A DNA stretch of 64,000 nt from Streptomyces sp. NBC_00094 (GCF_026343125.1 NZ_JAPEMB010000001.1:6205501-6269500), one strand, 5' to 3'; numbered from the stretch's first letter, positions 39,601-47,953 are shown. Numbers and translations are program-made. The notes: generated from the letters alone by a model not told the origin.

Positions 39601-40221
39601 GCGTGCCACGGCTCGGCCGGCACCAGCCCGACCGCGTCCGCGCTGCGTCTGGCGCCCGACGCGGAGGCCTCGGAGGAGCACCGGAACGCCGGCCTGCTGA
39701 CCGTCTCGCGCCTGCTCGACCGCCCGCCGGGCGACGCCGGTTCGATGGACCGGTCGCCGGACCGGTCGCCGGACCAGTCGCTCGACCACGCCGGCCGGCA
39801 GGAACCCGCCGACGGGCCGCTGGTGGTGCTCAGTGCCTGCGAGACGGACCTGAGCAAGCGTGACCACGACGAGGCGCTCACCCTCACGACGGCCTTCGTG
39901 GCGAGCGGGGCGCGGGACGTGGTGGGATCCCGCTGGGCCACCCAGGACTCCGCCGCGGCGCTGATGATGGCCGTGTTCCACCACTACGTGGCCGTCGACG
40001 GGCTGAGCCCCGTCGACGCGCTCCGGGCCGCGCAGATGTGGATGCTCGATCCCGAGCGCGAGAACCCGGGATCGCTCAGCGCCGACCTGCTCCACGAACT
40101 GGCGGGCGGTCCGGAGCTGCACCGCCCGGCGGCCTGGGCCGCCTTCATCCACCAGGGTCACCCGGGCCCGTCCCGGGTGGCCCTCGGACGGTGCAACTGC
40201 TCGGAGAAGGAGACGAGATGA
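36619..40221 (+). CDS. CHAT-domain protease, second copy
   Basis: A 1200-residue paralogue of the divergent CHAT gene. N-termini align (EESSGGIRALRAWATEATER here), which supports ATG 36619 over the longer open frame; GTG 36622 is an alternative with a better-spaced GGAGG. The dyad is His997 (LHVACHGSAG) and Cys1074 (VVLSACETDLS). The C-terminal region near SRWxxQDSAxALxMAVFHHY is nearly identical to copy 1. The insert between His and Cys is longer and holds repeated SPDRSPD units. The Pro/Thr linker (about 235-275) is coded by repeats. No RES module follows; only an 18-codon frame and then unrelated genes. Confidence 0.9.
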   Translation: MVGDEESSGGIRALRAWATEATERGARLIGRGRDGNPVPAQEFEGPVAELTQLRGLLDHDRELLGKVTLVLGGLLATRYATGCGTADDPARVRSLLDEVRDPATAAGERMTDEDRQWAAMFLLLAAGQAEPGRPVGEPGDIWAVFDRSMAAAPGEAAAEAARIAGLAAEVRQMSVPQELADRLRQMEDIVSYMARTDLSDPETLLSMLPPDMPFGDELRTLMGLMASLPDTPTPPPPPDPTPIPIPIPIPPQTLAPTPTPTPTPVDREPTPLPDPQADSDTADTAVTGAWLASLLGVQEAMRTGDPKSLDRLLKRLGGEHDRLPAGHGRGAEIENLMRLVLQLAGPLGGSRADSGEAGRHRESIIEHFAEWSAGDPGAGDLAVAVRTSDLLMRLLAEEESESDEEHRRLMGELAALERSTPADHRFRRMVELAHGTALASLGGRTGDTETVVRGLAQQEAALAAGPAADLGISEAQLGAVREAFQASRAVLGGTPDLMPAPLPPGPRASTGTRYLAALTASLRYSTTQDPADLDASISGLELVREDIRQGGSPQIAAPALWQLAENYRMRLGRTEDPADRDAATDAAMESLQALAGDVVLQVGPDHGLLAARSGADRGVRAARWAGSQGRVEEAVAALELGRALVLQAASTSRAVPELLESLGHHDLAEEWRAAADDGGPGSGPGPGPGPGSEPGPRPATQEVPAPVDGMTPHALPRELPRELPRELPSSLRRRALAALGHRDPDGVLFRTPTVDELKAGVAEADADALVYLIEGEGATPGMGVMVGPDTGTGVRALPYLSGERSGPLERYLDAAAAYQERPGVPAAAQAWEDALAELCEWATSAVIAPVMSGITERLAANEHRRRGRPGPPRIVLVPCGRLGIVPWHAARLPAAAPSDYACQIMVISYAASGRQFLSTVRRARRAPAAAPVLVADPTMTLPYVELEVAGLQQALYPEALLYGEFYEPPVEPVALGTPDELLAALAAGPSVLHVACHGSAGTSPTASALRLAPDAEASEEHRNAGLLTVSRLLDRPPGDAGSMDRSPDRSPDQSLDHAGRQEPADGPLVVLSACETDLSKRDHDEALTLTTAFVASGARDVVGSRWATQDSAAALMMAVFHHYVAVDGLSPVDALRAAQMWMLDPERENPGSLSADLLHELAGGPELHRPAAWAAFIHQGHPGPSRVALGRCNCSEKETR

Positions 40222-40274
40222 ACCGGTCCGATAGTGTGGTGATCCGTGCTCAGAGCCTCGGCCCGCGCACGTGA
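40218..40274 (+). CDS. 18-residue frame overlapping the CHAT stop, possibly a vestige
   Basis: An ATGA overlap and an AGAAGGAGA-type ribosome site at 40204-40214 would allow translation of an 18-residue peptide, which begins MN. This mirrors the start of the antitoxin-like gene after the other CHAT gene, also an ATGA overlap with MN. It could be the remnant of a lost downstream partner or chance. Confidence 0.25.
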   Translation: MNRSDSVVIRAQSLGPRT

Positions 40275-40298
40275 CCACCGCACGTCGAAAGGGCCTTC

Positions 40299-41105
40299 GT
40301 GTCGATTCCTTCGCTGGACCACTCCACCTCCGCCATCGTTTCCCGCCTCCGGAAGGCGGGCTGCGTGTTCGCCGAGGACGAGGCGGAGATGATCATGTCT
40401 GCGGCCGGTGACGCCGCCGCACTGGAGGAGATGGTCGAGCGCCGGGCCGTCGGTCTGCCGCTGGAGCACGTCGTCGGCTACGCGGAGTTCCGCGGCCTGC
40501 GCATCGAGGTCGACGCGGAGGTGTTCGTCCCCCGGAGGCGTACGGAGGCACTCGTCCGGGAGGCCGCGCTGCTCGCCCCGGCGCGGGCGGTCGTCGTCGA
40601 CCTGTGCTGCGGCTCCGGCGCGCTGGGCGTCGCCCTCGCCGCCGCCCTGGAGGATGTCGAGCTGCACGCGGCGGACGTCGACCCCGCCGCCGTCCGCTGC
40701 GCCCGGCGCAATGTCACCCCGGCCGGGGGCACGGTCTACGAGGGCGACCTCTTCGCGCCGCTGCCCGCCGGACTGAAGGGCCGCGTGGACGTCCTGCTGT
40801 CCAACGTCCCGTACGTACCCACCGTCGAGATCGAGCTGCTGCCGGCCGAGGCCCGTGACCACGAGGCGCGGGTGGCTCTCGACGGCGGCGTGGACGGTCT
40901 CGAAATCCTCCGTCGCGTCGTCGCCGAGGCGGCCGAGTGGCTCGCGCCGAGCGGCGTCCTGCTCTTCGAGACCAGCGAGCGGCAGGCCGACGAGGCCGTG
41001 GCGGCGGTCACCGGCGCCGGTCTGCGCGCACGGGTGGCCACGGACGACGAGCTGGACGCCACCGTGATCATCGCGACCCGCTCGGACGCGCCCGGCGCCT
41101 CCTGA
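40299..41105 (+). CDS. PrmC-related protein-(glutamine-N5) methyltransferase (TIGR03704-like)
   Basis: A 268-residue SAM-dependent methyltransferase. After a helical N-terminus come the conserved PLEHVVGYAEFRGL (HemK/PrmC hallmark), a VPRRRTE segment, motif I VVDLCCGSGALG, and SNVPYVP in place of the catalytic NPPY of PrmC. The NVPY variant defines a PrmC-like family of unknown target. The start is GTG 40299. It follows the CHAT gene by about 77 bp. It may act on a translation factor or another glutamine-containing protein, but release factor methylation is usually done by the true PrmC elsewhere. Confidence 0.85.
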   Translation: MSIPSLDHSTSAIVSRLRKAGCVFAEDEAEMIMSAAGDAAALEEMVERRAVGLPLEHVVGYAEFRGLRIEVDAEVFVPRRRTEALVREAALLAPARAVVVDLCCGSGALGVALAAALEDVELHAADVDPAAVRCARRNVTPAGGTVYEGDLFAPLPAGLKGRVDVLLSNVPYVPTVEIELLPAEARDHEARVALDGGVDGLEILRRVVAEAAEWLAPSGVLLFETSERQADEAVAAVTGAGLRARVATDDELDATVIIATRSDAPGAS

Positions 41106-41147
41106 CCCCCACCCGAACCGACCACCGGCATGGAGAACGAGGTACCC

Positions 41148-42023
41148 ATGGATGAGCGTCGGCCGCAGCTCCTCGCCATCAGCGACCTGCACGTCGCCCA
41201 CGCGGAGAACCGGCAGATCGTCGAAGGTCTCCGCCCGGCGTCGGACGGGGACTGGCTGATCGTCGCGGGTGACGTGGGAGAGCTGACCGAGCAGATCACC
41301 TGGGCCCTGCGGACGCTCAGTGAGAGGTTCGCCCAGGTGATCTGGACCCCGGGCAACCACGAGCTGTGGACCCCGGAGGAGGACCCGGTCCAGCTGCGGG
41401 GCGTCGCGCGGTACGAGTACCTCGTGGACGTCTGCCGCGGGCTGGGGGTGCTCACCCCGGAGGATCCGTACGCGCTGTGGGAGGGGGAGGGCGGCCCGGT
41501 CCGCGTCGCGCCGCTGTTCACGCTGTACGACTACACCTTCCGCACCCCCACGGCCGCGAACAAGGAGGAGTCGCTCGCCCAGGCCTACGAGGCGGGGGTG
41601 GTGTGCACCGACGAGTTCTTCCTGCACCCCGACCCGTACGCGGGCCGCGAGGACTGGTGCGAGGCACGGGTGGCCGCCACCGAGCGGCGCCTCGCGGAGT
41701 GCGACGACCCCGACGTCCCGTTCGTCCTGGTCAACCACTGGCCCCTGGACCGGGAACCCACGAGGATCCTGCGCTACCCGGAGTTCGCCCAGTGGTGCGG
41801 CACGGAACGCACCGCGGACTGGCACCGCCGGTTCCACACCGCCGTGGCCGTCTACGGCCACCTCCACATCCCCCGGACCACCTGGCACGACGGCGTCCGC
41901 TTCGAGGAGGTGTCGGTGGGCTACCCGAGGGAGTGGAAGCGCCCCGGCCACCCCAGGAACGTCCCGCGCCCGGTCCTCGCGCCGAGAGCGGCCGCGAGCC
42001 CCGTGCCCCCCGCGGCCGGCTGA
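41148..42023 (+). CDS. Calcineurin-like metallophosphoesterase
   Basis: A 291-residue metallophosphoesterase with the full motif set: ISDLHV (D-x-H), IVAGDVGE (GDxxE), PGNHELW (GNHE), VNHWPL and VYGHLHIPR (GHxH). The two-metal active site should be functional. The ATG at 41148 has GAGG at a good distance; ATG 41130 in frame is the alternative. Proteins like this are often found beside phosphopantetheinyl transferases in Streptomyces, but none is near here. The substrate is unknown (a small phosphoester or nucleotide is typical). Confidence 0.88.
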   Translation: MDERRPQLLAISDLHVAHAENRQIVEGLRPASDGDWLIVAGDVGELTEQITWALRTLSERFAQVIWTPGNHELWTPEEDPVQLRGVARYEYLVDVCRGLGVLTPEDPYALWEGEGGPVRVAPLFTLYDYTFRTPTAANKEESLAQAYEAGVVCTDEFFLHPDPYAGREDWCEARVAATERRLAECDDPDVPFVLVNHWPLDREPTRILRYPEFAQWCGTERTADWHRRFHTAVAVYGHLHIPRTTWHDGVRFEEVSVGYPREWKRPGHPRNVPRPVLAPRAAASPVPPAAG

Positions 42024-42078
42024 CCGACCGCGTCGATCAACCCTTGTCAGCCCCTTGTCGCCCACTCGCGGATGGATA

Positions 42079-42105
42079 AAATGTCACACACCATATAAGG
42101 GAGTT
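42079..42105 (+). promoter_or_regulatory. Promoter/operator region of the DapA-like operon
   Basis: AAATGTCACACACCAT (42079-42094) is followed by a TATAAG-like box and GGGAG before ATG 42110. The core AATGTCAC recurs, inverted, upstream of the gntR gene (44287-44294), so GntR binding is plausible. Confidence 0.45.
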
Positions 42106-42109
42106 CTTC

Positions 42110-43024
42110 ATGGCCCACGAGCATGCCCCGGCCCACCGTGCCCACCCCTGGCACGGGATCATGGTCGCCACCGCGCTCCCCCTGCGCGACGACCGTTCCG
42201 TCGACTACGACGCGTACGCCGAGCACGTGGCCTGGCTGATCGCCAACGGCTGCGACGGGGTCGTCCCGAACGGTTCCCTCGGTGAGTACCAGACCCTCAC
42301 CGACGAGGAGCGGGCCCGGGTCGTGCGGACGGCCGTCGAGGCGGCGGGCGACGGAGCCAGGGTCATGCCCGGCGTCGCCGCGTACGGGAGTGCCGAGTCC
42401 CGCCGCTGGGCCGAGCAGGCCGCCGGGGCCGGGGCCGGGTCGGTCCTGCTGCTGCCGCCCAACGCCTACCGGGCCGACGAGCGCGCCGTACGCGCCCACT
42501 ACGCGGAGGTCGCCGACGCCGGGCTGCCCGTCGTCGCGTACAACAACCCGCTCGACACCAAGGTCGATCTCACCCCCGCCCTGCTCGCGAGCCTGCACGC
42601 CGACGGCAGCATCGTCGCCGTGAAGGAGTTCAGCGGGGACGTCCGCAGGGCGTACGAGATCGCCGAGCTCGCCCCCGAGCTCGACCTGCTGATCGGCGCC
42701 GACGACGTCCTCCTGGAGCTGGCCCTCGCCGGCGCGGTCGGCTGGATCGCGGGGTATCCGAACGCCCTGCCCCGCAGCTGCGTGACGCTCTACCGAGCCG
42801 CCGTCGCCGGCGATCTCGCCACCGCGCTCCCGCTCTACAAGTCCCTTCACCCGCTGCTGCGTTGGGACTCCAAGGTCGAGTTCGTCCAGGCGATCAAGCT
42901 CTCCATGGACCTCGCCGGGCGCCACGGCGGAGTCACCCGGCCTCCCCGTGCGCCGCTCACGCCCGAGCAGGACACCGTCGTCCGCGCCGCGACCGAGAAG
43001 GCCCTTGCCGAGGGGCACGCGTGA
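42110..43024 (+). CDS. DapA-family aldolase/deaminase (hydroxyproline-pathway type)
   Basis: A 304-residue (beta/alpha)8 barrel of the dihydrodipicolinate synthase family. The Schiff-base lysine is Lys172 in IVAVKEFSG, the tyrosine is Tyr144 in VVAYNNP, and NGSLGEY replaces the usual GTTGE. Together with the downstream proline racemase-like gene and a GntR regulator, it fits 1-pyrroline-4-hydroxy-2-carboxylate deaminase in trans-4-hydroxy-L-proline breakdown. The dehydrogenase steps of that route are not in view, so another keto-acid aldolase role cannot be excluded. GGGAG precedes the ATG. Confidence 0.82.
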   Translation: MAHEHAPAHRAHPWHGIMVATALPLRDDRSVDYDAYAEHVAWLIANGCDGVVPNGSLGEYQTLTDEERARVVRTAVEAAGDGARVMPGVAAYGSAESRRWAEQAAGAGAGSVLLLPPNAYRADERAVRAHYAEVADAGLPVVAYNNPLDTKVDLTPALLASLHADGSIVAVKEFSGDVRRAYEIAELAPELDLLIGADDVLLELALAGAVGWIAGYPNALPRSCVTLYRAAVAGDLATALPLYKSLHPLLRWDSKVEFVQAIKLSMDLAGRHGGVTRPPRAPLTPEQDTVVRAATEKALAEGHA

Positions 43025-43035
43025 GCGCCTGAGGG

Positions 43036-43144
43036 CTTGAAGGCCTGAGCGTTTGAAGGCCTGGGCGCTTGAAGGACTGGGCGCACCCGCACCCGCACCC
43101 GCACCCGCACCCGCACCCGCACTTGCACCGCACCCGCACCGCAC
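43036..43144. repeat. Direct repeats: 16-bp unit x3, then GCACCC x6
   Basis: Three imperfect 16-bp copies built on YTTGAAGGMCTGRGCG (43036-43083) are followed by six perfect GCACCC hexamers (43083-43118) and degenerate copies. They lie in the spacer between the DapA-like and racemase-like genes. Confidence 0.9.
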
Positions 43145-43181
43145 CAGGAACCTCACCCGTCCGTACGTCCGAAGGGATCCC

Positions 43182-44186
43182 ATGCGTACGCGTCATGTCT
43201 TCCACGCCGTCGACTCGCACACCGAGGGCATGCCCACGCGCGTGATCACCGGCGGTGTCGGGGTCATCCCCGGCGCCACGATGGCCGAGCGCCGGCTGCA
43301 CTTCATCGAGCACATGGACCACCTCCGTACCCTCCTGATGTTCGAACCGCGCGGTCACGCGGCGATGAGCGGCGCGATCCTGCAGCCGCCCACCCGCCCC
43401 GACGCCGACTACGGCGTGCTCTACATCGAGGTGTCCGGCCTGCTGCCGATGTGCGGCCACGGCACCATCGGCGTCGCGACGGTCCTGGTCGAGACGGGCA
43501 TGGTGCCGGTCGTCGAACCGGTCACCACCGTCCGCCTCGACACCCCGGCCGGCCTCGTCAGCGTCGACGTCCGCGTCGAGGACGGCCGGGCGTGCTCCGT
43601 CACCTTCACCAACGTGCCCGCGTTCTCCGTCGCGCTCGACCTCAAGACGGAGGTGCCCGGCCTCGGCACCGTCACCTACGACCTCGCCTACGGCGGAAAC
43701 TTCTACGCGTTCGTCGAACTCGACTCCCTGGGGCTGCCGTTCGACCGCGCCCACAAGGACGAGCTGCTCGCGGCCGGACTCGCCGTCATGGAGTCGATCA
43801 ACGCCGGTCCCGACCGGCCCGTCCACCCCGAGGACCCGGCCTTCGCCGGCGTGAAGCACGTCTACCTGGCCGCGCCGGGCTCCGACGCCCGCCGCTCGCG
43901 GCACGCCATGGCCATCCACCCGGGCTGGTTCGACCGCTCTCCCTGCGGCACCGGCACCTCGGCGCGCATGGCCCAGCTGCACGCCCGCGGCGAACTCCCG
44001 CTCGACACCGACTTCGTCAACGAATCCTTCATCGGTACGGAGTTCACCGGGCGACTCGTCGGCGAGACGGAGGTCGGCGGCCTGCCCGCCGTCGTCCCGA
44101 CGGTCACCGGCCGCGCCTGGATCACCGGCACCGCGCAGTACTTCCTCGACCCCCACGACCCCTTCCCGGCCGGCTTCCTCCTCTGA
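43182..44186 (+). CDS. Proline racemase family, likely 4-hydroxyproline 2-epimerase
   Basis: A 334-residue member of the proline racemase superfamily. Both catalytic cysteines are present: Cys91 in LLPMCGHGTIG and Cys255 in DRSPCGTGTSA. Two cysteines mean a racemase/epimerase rather than the Cys/Thr dehydratases. With the DapA-like gene upstream it fits conversion of trans-4-hydroxy-L-proline to the cis-D form for catabolism. The spacer before it contains a run of repeats (43036-43144), so translation is not coupled. A weak GAAGGGA lies before ATG 43182. Confidence 0.87.
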   Translation: MRTRHVFHAVDSHTEGMPTRVITGGVGVIPGATMAERRLHFIEHMDHLRTLLMFEPRGHAAMSGAILQPPTRPDADYGVLYIEVSGLLPMCGHGTIGVATVLVETGMVPVVEPVTTVRLDTPAGLVSVDVRVEDGRACSVTFTNVPAFSVALDLKTEVPGLGTVTYDLAYGGNFYAFVELDSLGLPFDRAHKDELLAAGLAVMESINAGPDRPVHPEDPAFAGVKHVYLAAPGSDARRSRHAMAIHPGWFDRSPCGTGTSARMAQLHARGELPLDTDFVNESFIGTEFTGRLVGETEVGGLPAVVPTVTGRAWITGTAQYFLDPHDPFPAGFLL

Positions 44187-44286
44187 CCCCACGCCGACCT
44201 GTCGTACGACCTCTCGTGCGACCTCTCGTCCGACCGTTTTCCGGCCTCCCGCGTCAGGTCCCCTCCGCCCCGGGACTCAAAGAAAC

Positions 44287-44303
44287 GTGACATTGTACGA
44301 TGC
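44287..44303. promoter_or_regulatory. Candidate GntR operator upstream of gntR
   Basis: GTGACATTGTACGATG contains ATTGTACGAT, an imperfect palindrome around GTAC. Its GTGACATT core is the reverse complement of the AATGTCAC core at 42080-42087 before the DapA-like gene. Suggests autoregulation plus control of the pathway. Confidence 0.45.
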
Positions 44304-44330
44304 CCCTCCGTTACTTTCGGAGGACGCACG

Positions 44331-45026
44331 ATGGGTGACCTGAAGCAGTACGGTCTCGTGAGAGCGCACGAACGGCTCCGTGACCAGGTCGGGCATGCCC
44401 TCAGGGCAGCCCTGATAGCCGGTGAGCTCCGCCCTGGGCAGGTCTACTCGGCCCCGGGGCTCGCCGGCGACCTGGGCGTCTCCGCGACCCCCGTCCGCGA
44501 GGCGATGCTCGACCTGGCCCGGGAAGGCCTGGTCGAGCCCGTACGCAACAAGGGCTTCCGCATCACCGAGGTGAGCGAGCGGGACCTCGACCAGTTCACC
44601 GAACTGCGCACCCTCATCGAGGTCCCCACGATCGGCCGCGTCACGGAGAGGGCCACCAGGGAACAGCTGGAGGAACTCCGTCCGGTCGCCGAGGAGATCG
44701 TGTCCCGGGCCCGGGAGCACGACCTCATCGGCTACCTGGAGGCCGACCGCCGCTTCCATCTCGCCCTGCTCGCCCTCTCCGGCAACGAGCGTCTGGTCGA
44801 GACCGTGGGGGATCTGCGCAAGCGCTCCCGCCTGTACGGCCTGACCGGCCTCGACGAGGCGGGCAAGCTGGTCTCCTCCGCCGAGGAGCACCTCGAACTC
44901 CTCGATCTGATGCTGGCCGGCGACGCCCGGGGCGCCGAGGCCTGCATGCTCCGCCACCTCGGCCACGTGCGTTCCCTCTGGGCCGACGCACGCGACGAAC
45001 CGGCTGGTCGGGGCGCGACCCGATAG
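44331..45026 (+). CDS. GntR-family (FCD-type) transcriptional regulator
   Basis: A 231-residue regulator with an N-terminal winged helix (recognition region LGVSATPVREAMLDLAREGL) and an all-helical C-terminal FCD-type domain from about residue 85. Metal-binding His/Asp positions include EADRRFHLALL (near 140) and later EHLELLDLML. GGAGG lies 8-9 nt before ATG 44331. It follows the DapA-like and racemase-like genes and probably senses a hydroxyproline-pathway intermediate. Promoter similarity (see 42079 and 44287) supports control of those genes and of itself. Confidence 0.87.
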   Translation: MGDLKQYGLVRAHERLRDQVGHALRAALIAGELRPGQVYSAPGLAGDLGVSATPVREAMLDLAREGLVEPVRNKGFRITEVSERDLDQFTELRTLIEVPTIGRVTERATREQLEELRPVAEEIVSRAREHDLIGYLEADRRFHLALLALSGNERLVETVGDLRKRSRLYGLTGLDEAGKLVSSAEEHLELLDLMLAGDARGAEACMLRHLGHVRSLWADARDEPAGRGATR

Positions 45027-45154
45027 GGCGCCGGACGGGCTCCCGGCCGGTCGCGCGACCGCCGTCGCGAGGCACGCCGGGACCCCCAACTCGCCTCTGT
45101 CCAGGGGGATTCACGCTCCCTGGGCAGGGCGGGTGATGTGTATATGCTGACGCC

Positions 45155-46378
45155 ATGCATTCTGCCGCCCCGACGTCCGTGAGCACAGCCTCCGCCGCCT
45201 CGAAGCCGGCCCCCGGCATCGCCTCGCGGCTGGCCGGCGTCGCGGCCTCGCCGGTACGGGAGCTCCTGGCGCTCACCGCGCGACCCGAGGTGATCTCCTT
45301 CGCCGGGGGCCTGCCCGCCCCCGAGCTGTTCGACGTCGCGGGGATCCGGGCGGCGTACGACCGCGTCCTGGCGGATAACCCGCAGCAGGCGCTCCAGTAC
45401 TCGACCACCGAGGGCGACCCGGAGCTGCGCACCGCGATCGCCGGCCGGCTCGCGGCGCGCGAACTGCCCACGGACCCCGACGACCTGCTGATCACCACCG
45501 GCTCGCAGCAGGCGCTCACCCTCCTCACCACCGCCCTCGTCGAACCGGGCGGCGTCGTGCTCGTCGAGGACCCCTGCTACCTCGCGGCCCTCCAGACCTT
45601 CGCCTTCGCCGGCGCCCGGGTCGTCCCCGTCCCCACCGACGACCAGGGCATCGTCCCGGCCGCGCTGGAGGAGATCGCGGCGCGCGAGAAGGCCACGCTC
45701 CTCTACCTCGTCCCCACCTTCCAGAACCCCACGGGCCGTACGCTCCCCGCCGAGCGCCGCGCCGCCGTCGCCGACGCCGCCGCGCGGCACGGCTTCTGGA
45801 TCGTCGAGGACGACCCGTACGGCGAACTCCGCTACGACGGCGAGCGCGTCCCCTGGATCGCCGCCGACCCCGCGGCCGCCGACCGGACCGTCCTCCTCGG
45901 CTCCTTCTCCAAGGTGATGGCCCCCGGGCTCCGCCTCGGATTCCTGCGCGCCCCCGCCGCGCTGCGCCGCGCGTGCGTGATCGCCAAGCAGGCCGCCGAC
46001 CTGCACACGTCGACCATCGACCAGGCCGCGGCCGCACGCTATCTGCGCGACAGTGACCTCGACGCGCACGTCGCCGTCATGCGCGCCGCGTACCAGGAGC
46101 GCAGGGACGCGATGCTCGAAGGCCTGCCGGCCGCGCTGCCCGACGGCAGCCGTTGGAACCGGCCCGACGGCGGCATGTTCATCTGGGTGACCTTGCCCGA
46201 GGGCCACGACGCGACGGCTCTCCTCACGACCGCCGTCGGCCACGAGGTGGCGTACGTGCCGGGGGCGCCGTTCTTCTGCGGGGAGCCGGACCCGAGCGCG
46301 ATGCGGCTGTCGTTCACCACCCACTCGGCCGAGGAGATCCGGGAGGGCCTACGCCGACTGGCGAAGACCTTCGCCTGA
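45155..46378 (+). CDS. PLP-dependent aminotransferase, class I/II
   Basis: A 407-residue fold-type I aminotransferase without the N-terminal winged helix of MocR regulators. Features: EVISFAGGLPAPELF near the N-terminus, LITTGSQQALTLL, VPTFQNPTGR, EDDPYGELRY, and the PLP lysine in LGSFSKVMAPGLRLGF. This resembles 2-aminoadipate/aromatic aminotransferases. A TATATG box ends about 9 nt before ATG 45155, so the transcript may be leaderless. The gene is alone on this strand; its substrate cannot be told from sequence. Confidence 0.88.
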   Translation: MHSAAPTSVSTASAASKPAPGIASRLAGVAASPVRELLALTARPEVISFAGGLPAPELFDVAGIRAAYDRVLADNPQQALQYSTTEGDPELRTAIAGRLAARELPTDPDDLLITTGSQQALTLLTTALVEPGGVVLVEDPCYLAALQTFAFAGARVVPVPTDDQGIVPAALEEIAAREKATLLYLVPTFQNPTGRTLPAERRAAVADAAARHGFWIVEDDPYGELRYDGERVPWIAADPAAADRTVLLGSFSKVMAPGLRLGFLRAPAALRRACVIAKQAADLHTSTIDQAAAARYLRDSDLDAHVAVMRAAYQERRDAMLEGLPAALPDGSRWNRPDGGMFIWVTLPEGHDATALLTTAVGHEVAYVPGAPFFCGEPDPSAMRLSFTTHSAEEIREGLRRLAKTFA

Positions 46379-46420
46379 CGCGGGCACGATGCCCCCGTTC
46401 CCCCAGAGCGGATCGCGCTG

Positions 46421-46810
46421 CTACGCGGTGGCCCGGCGCGCGTACACCTCTATCTCGATCTTCATGCGGGGGTCGGCGAGACCGCACACGAGCATCGTGG
46501 CGGCCGGTCGGACGTCGCCGAAGCAGCGGCGCAGGACCGGCCAGCAGGGCTCGAAGTCCTCGCGCTCGGGCAGCAGGTAGCGCACCCGCACCACGTCGGT
46601 GAAGGTGCACTTCGCCTCGGTCAGCGCGGCCTCGATGTTGCGCAGGCACTGCTCGGCCTGCTCCACCACGTCGTCGGAGATCGTCATGGTGGTGTAGTCG
46701 AAGCCGGTCGTCCCGGACACATGCACCCAGTCGCCGTCGACCACGGCACGGGCATAGCCGATCTGCTCCTCAAAGGTCGAGCCGCTGAGGATCACACGTC
46801 GCTCTGTCAT
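46421..46810 (-). CDS. RidA (YjgF/YER057c/UK114) family protein
   Basis: A 129-residue small protein matching RidA: DWVHVSGTTGFDY, then DVVRVRYLL, and the C-terminal PAATMLVCGLADPRMKIEIE block. The usual conserved Arg of RidA active sites is likely the one at DPRMKIE. RidA enzymes remove reactive enamine/imine intermediates from PLP-enzyme reactions. A class I/II aminotransferase is encoded just upstream on the other strand. Divergent from the LysR regulator gene 73 bp away, which may control it. Confidence 0.88.
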   Translation of the reverse strand: MTERRVILSGSTFEEQIGYARAVVDGDWVHVSGTTGFDYTTMTISDDVVEQAEQCLRNIEAALTEAKCTFTDVVRVRYLLPEREDFEPCWPVLRRCFGDVRPAATMLVCGLADPRMKIEIEVYARRATA

Positions 46811-46882
46811 GCGCCGAACGCTAAGTGGCCAGTGCCGATACGTCTAATACGTCCTCATGCATGACCTGATATCTCTGGGCGT

Positions 46883-47791
46883 ATGGACCGACCCGAACTT
46901 CCCCTCCCGCAGCTGCACGCCTTCGTCGTGCTCGCCGAGGAACTCCACTTCGGCCACGCGGCCGCCCGCCTGGGCATCGCCCAACCGCCGCTGAGCCAGC
47001 AGATCCGCCGCCTGGAAGACAAGATCGGCCACGCGCTGTTCAGCCGCGAACCAGGACGCGTCACGCTCACCCCGGCCGGCCGCGAACTGCTGCCTGCCGC
47101 GCGGCGGGCCCTCACCGACCTTGCGGACGGCCTTGCCGCAGCCCGGGCCGTTGGCAGCGGTCAGGCCGGCCGCCTACGGATCGGTTTTTCCGCCTCCCTC
47201 GCCCTGACCGTCCTGCCCGGCCTGCTGCGCACCTTCCGGCAGCGGTACCCCGACGTGCACCTGGACATCTGCGAGATGACCACCACGCCGCAGATCGCTG
47301 CCCTGCACGACAAGACCATCGACATCGGCTTGCTGCGCGAACCCCCCGCCGCCGAGGCAGAGATCGACTTCAGGACGGTACTCAGCGAGCCCTTTGTGGC
47401 TGTGCTGCCGACCACCCACCCTCTGGCCGCCCAACGGACCGTGCAGCTTGCGCAGTTGGCAGACTCGCCCTTCGTGCTGCTGCCCCGTGAGGTCGGCCCA
47501 CGGCTGCACGACCAGATCACCGGCCTGTGCACCGCAGCAGGCTTCACGCCGCGGATAGCCCAGCACGCAGTGGAGTGGCAGACCGTGTGCGCGCTCGTGG
47601 AAACCGGTCTGGGCGTCTCCCTGGCCCCGGCGAGCATCCGGCGCATCCGCCTCAAAGGCGTCGCCTTCCGCAGGATCGAACCCGGCACCGCCCGTACGCG
47701 AGTCGCCGTCGCCTGGCGCAAGGACGACCAAAGCCCTCTGGTGATGAACCTGCTGGAGACCATCAGTCAAGATCCGCCGGACGGACCCTAG
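46883..47791 (+). CDS. LysR-family transcriptional regulator
   Basis: A 302-residue LysR protein with the HTH in ELHFGHAAARLGIAQPPLSQ and a two-lobed effector domain from about residue 90 (GRLRIGFSASLALTVLPGLL). It opens with PQLHAFVVLAEELHFGHAA, typical of the BenM/CatM-like branch of the family. It is divergent from the ridA-like gene with a short shared promoter region, so it probably regulates that gene. The spacer after it (47792-47953) contains short repeats of CCCGGCGTC but no gene. Confidence 0.9.
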   Translation: MDRPELPLPQLHAFVVLAEELHFGHAAARLGIAQPPLSQQIRRLEDKIGHALFSREPGRVTLTPAGRELLPAARRALTDLADGLAAARAVGSGQAGRLRIGFSASLALTVLPGLLRTFRQRYPDVHLDICEMTTTPQIAALHDKTIDIGLLREPPAAEAEIDFRTVLSEPFVAVLPTTHPLAAQRTVQLAQLADSPFVLLPREVGPRLHDQITGLCTAAGFTPRIAQHAVEWQTVCALVETGLGVSLAPASIRRIRLKGVAFRRIEPGTARTRVAVAWRKDDQSPLVMNLLETISQDPPDGP

Positions 47792-47953
47792 CCGCCTGAC
47801 CTCCTCCTCACGCCCTTCTCGCGCCCTCCCGACGCTCTCCCGGCGTCCTCCCGGCGTCCCCCGCGTCTTCCCGGAGCCCTCGGCGCCCTACTCCCGGGTC
47901 ATCACCTCGTGTCGTTGTTGGGCCGAACGGGTGAGGAGCGGGAGGATGTGCGC

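Noticed and set aside
40299..41105. True PrmC release-factor methyltransferase
   Set aside because: It has NVPY rather than NPPY and no prfA neighbour, fitting the PrmC-related family of unknown substrate.
43083..43144. GCACCC repeats as a telomere-like or origin sequence
   Set aside because: Short simple repeat in a gene spacer with degenerate edges; no accompanying origin or terminal features.
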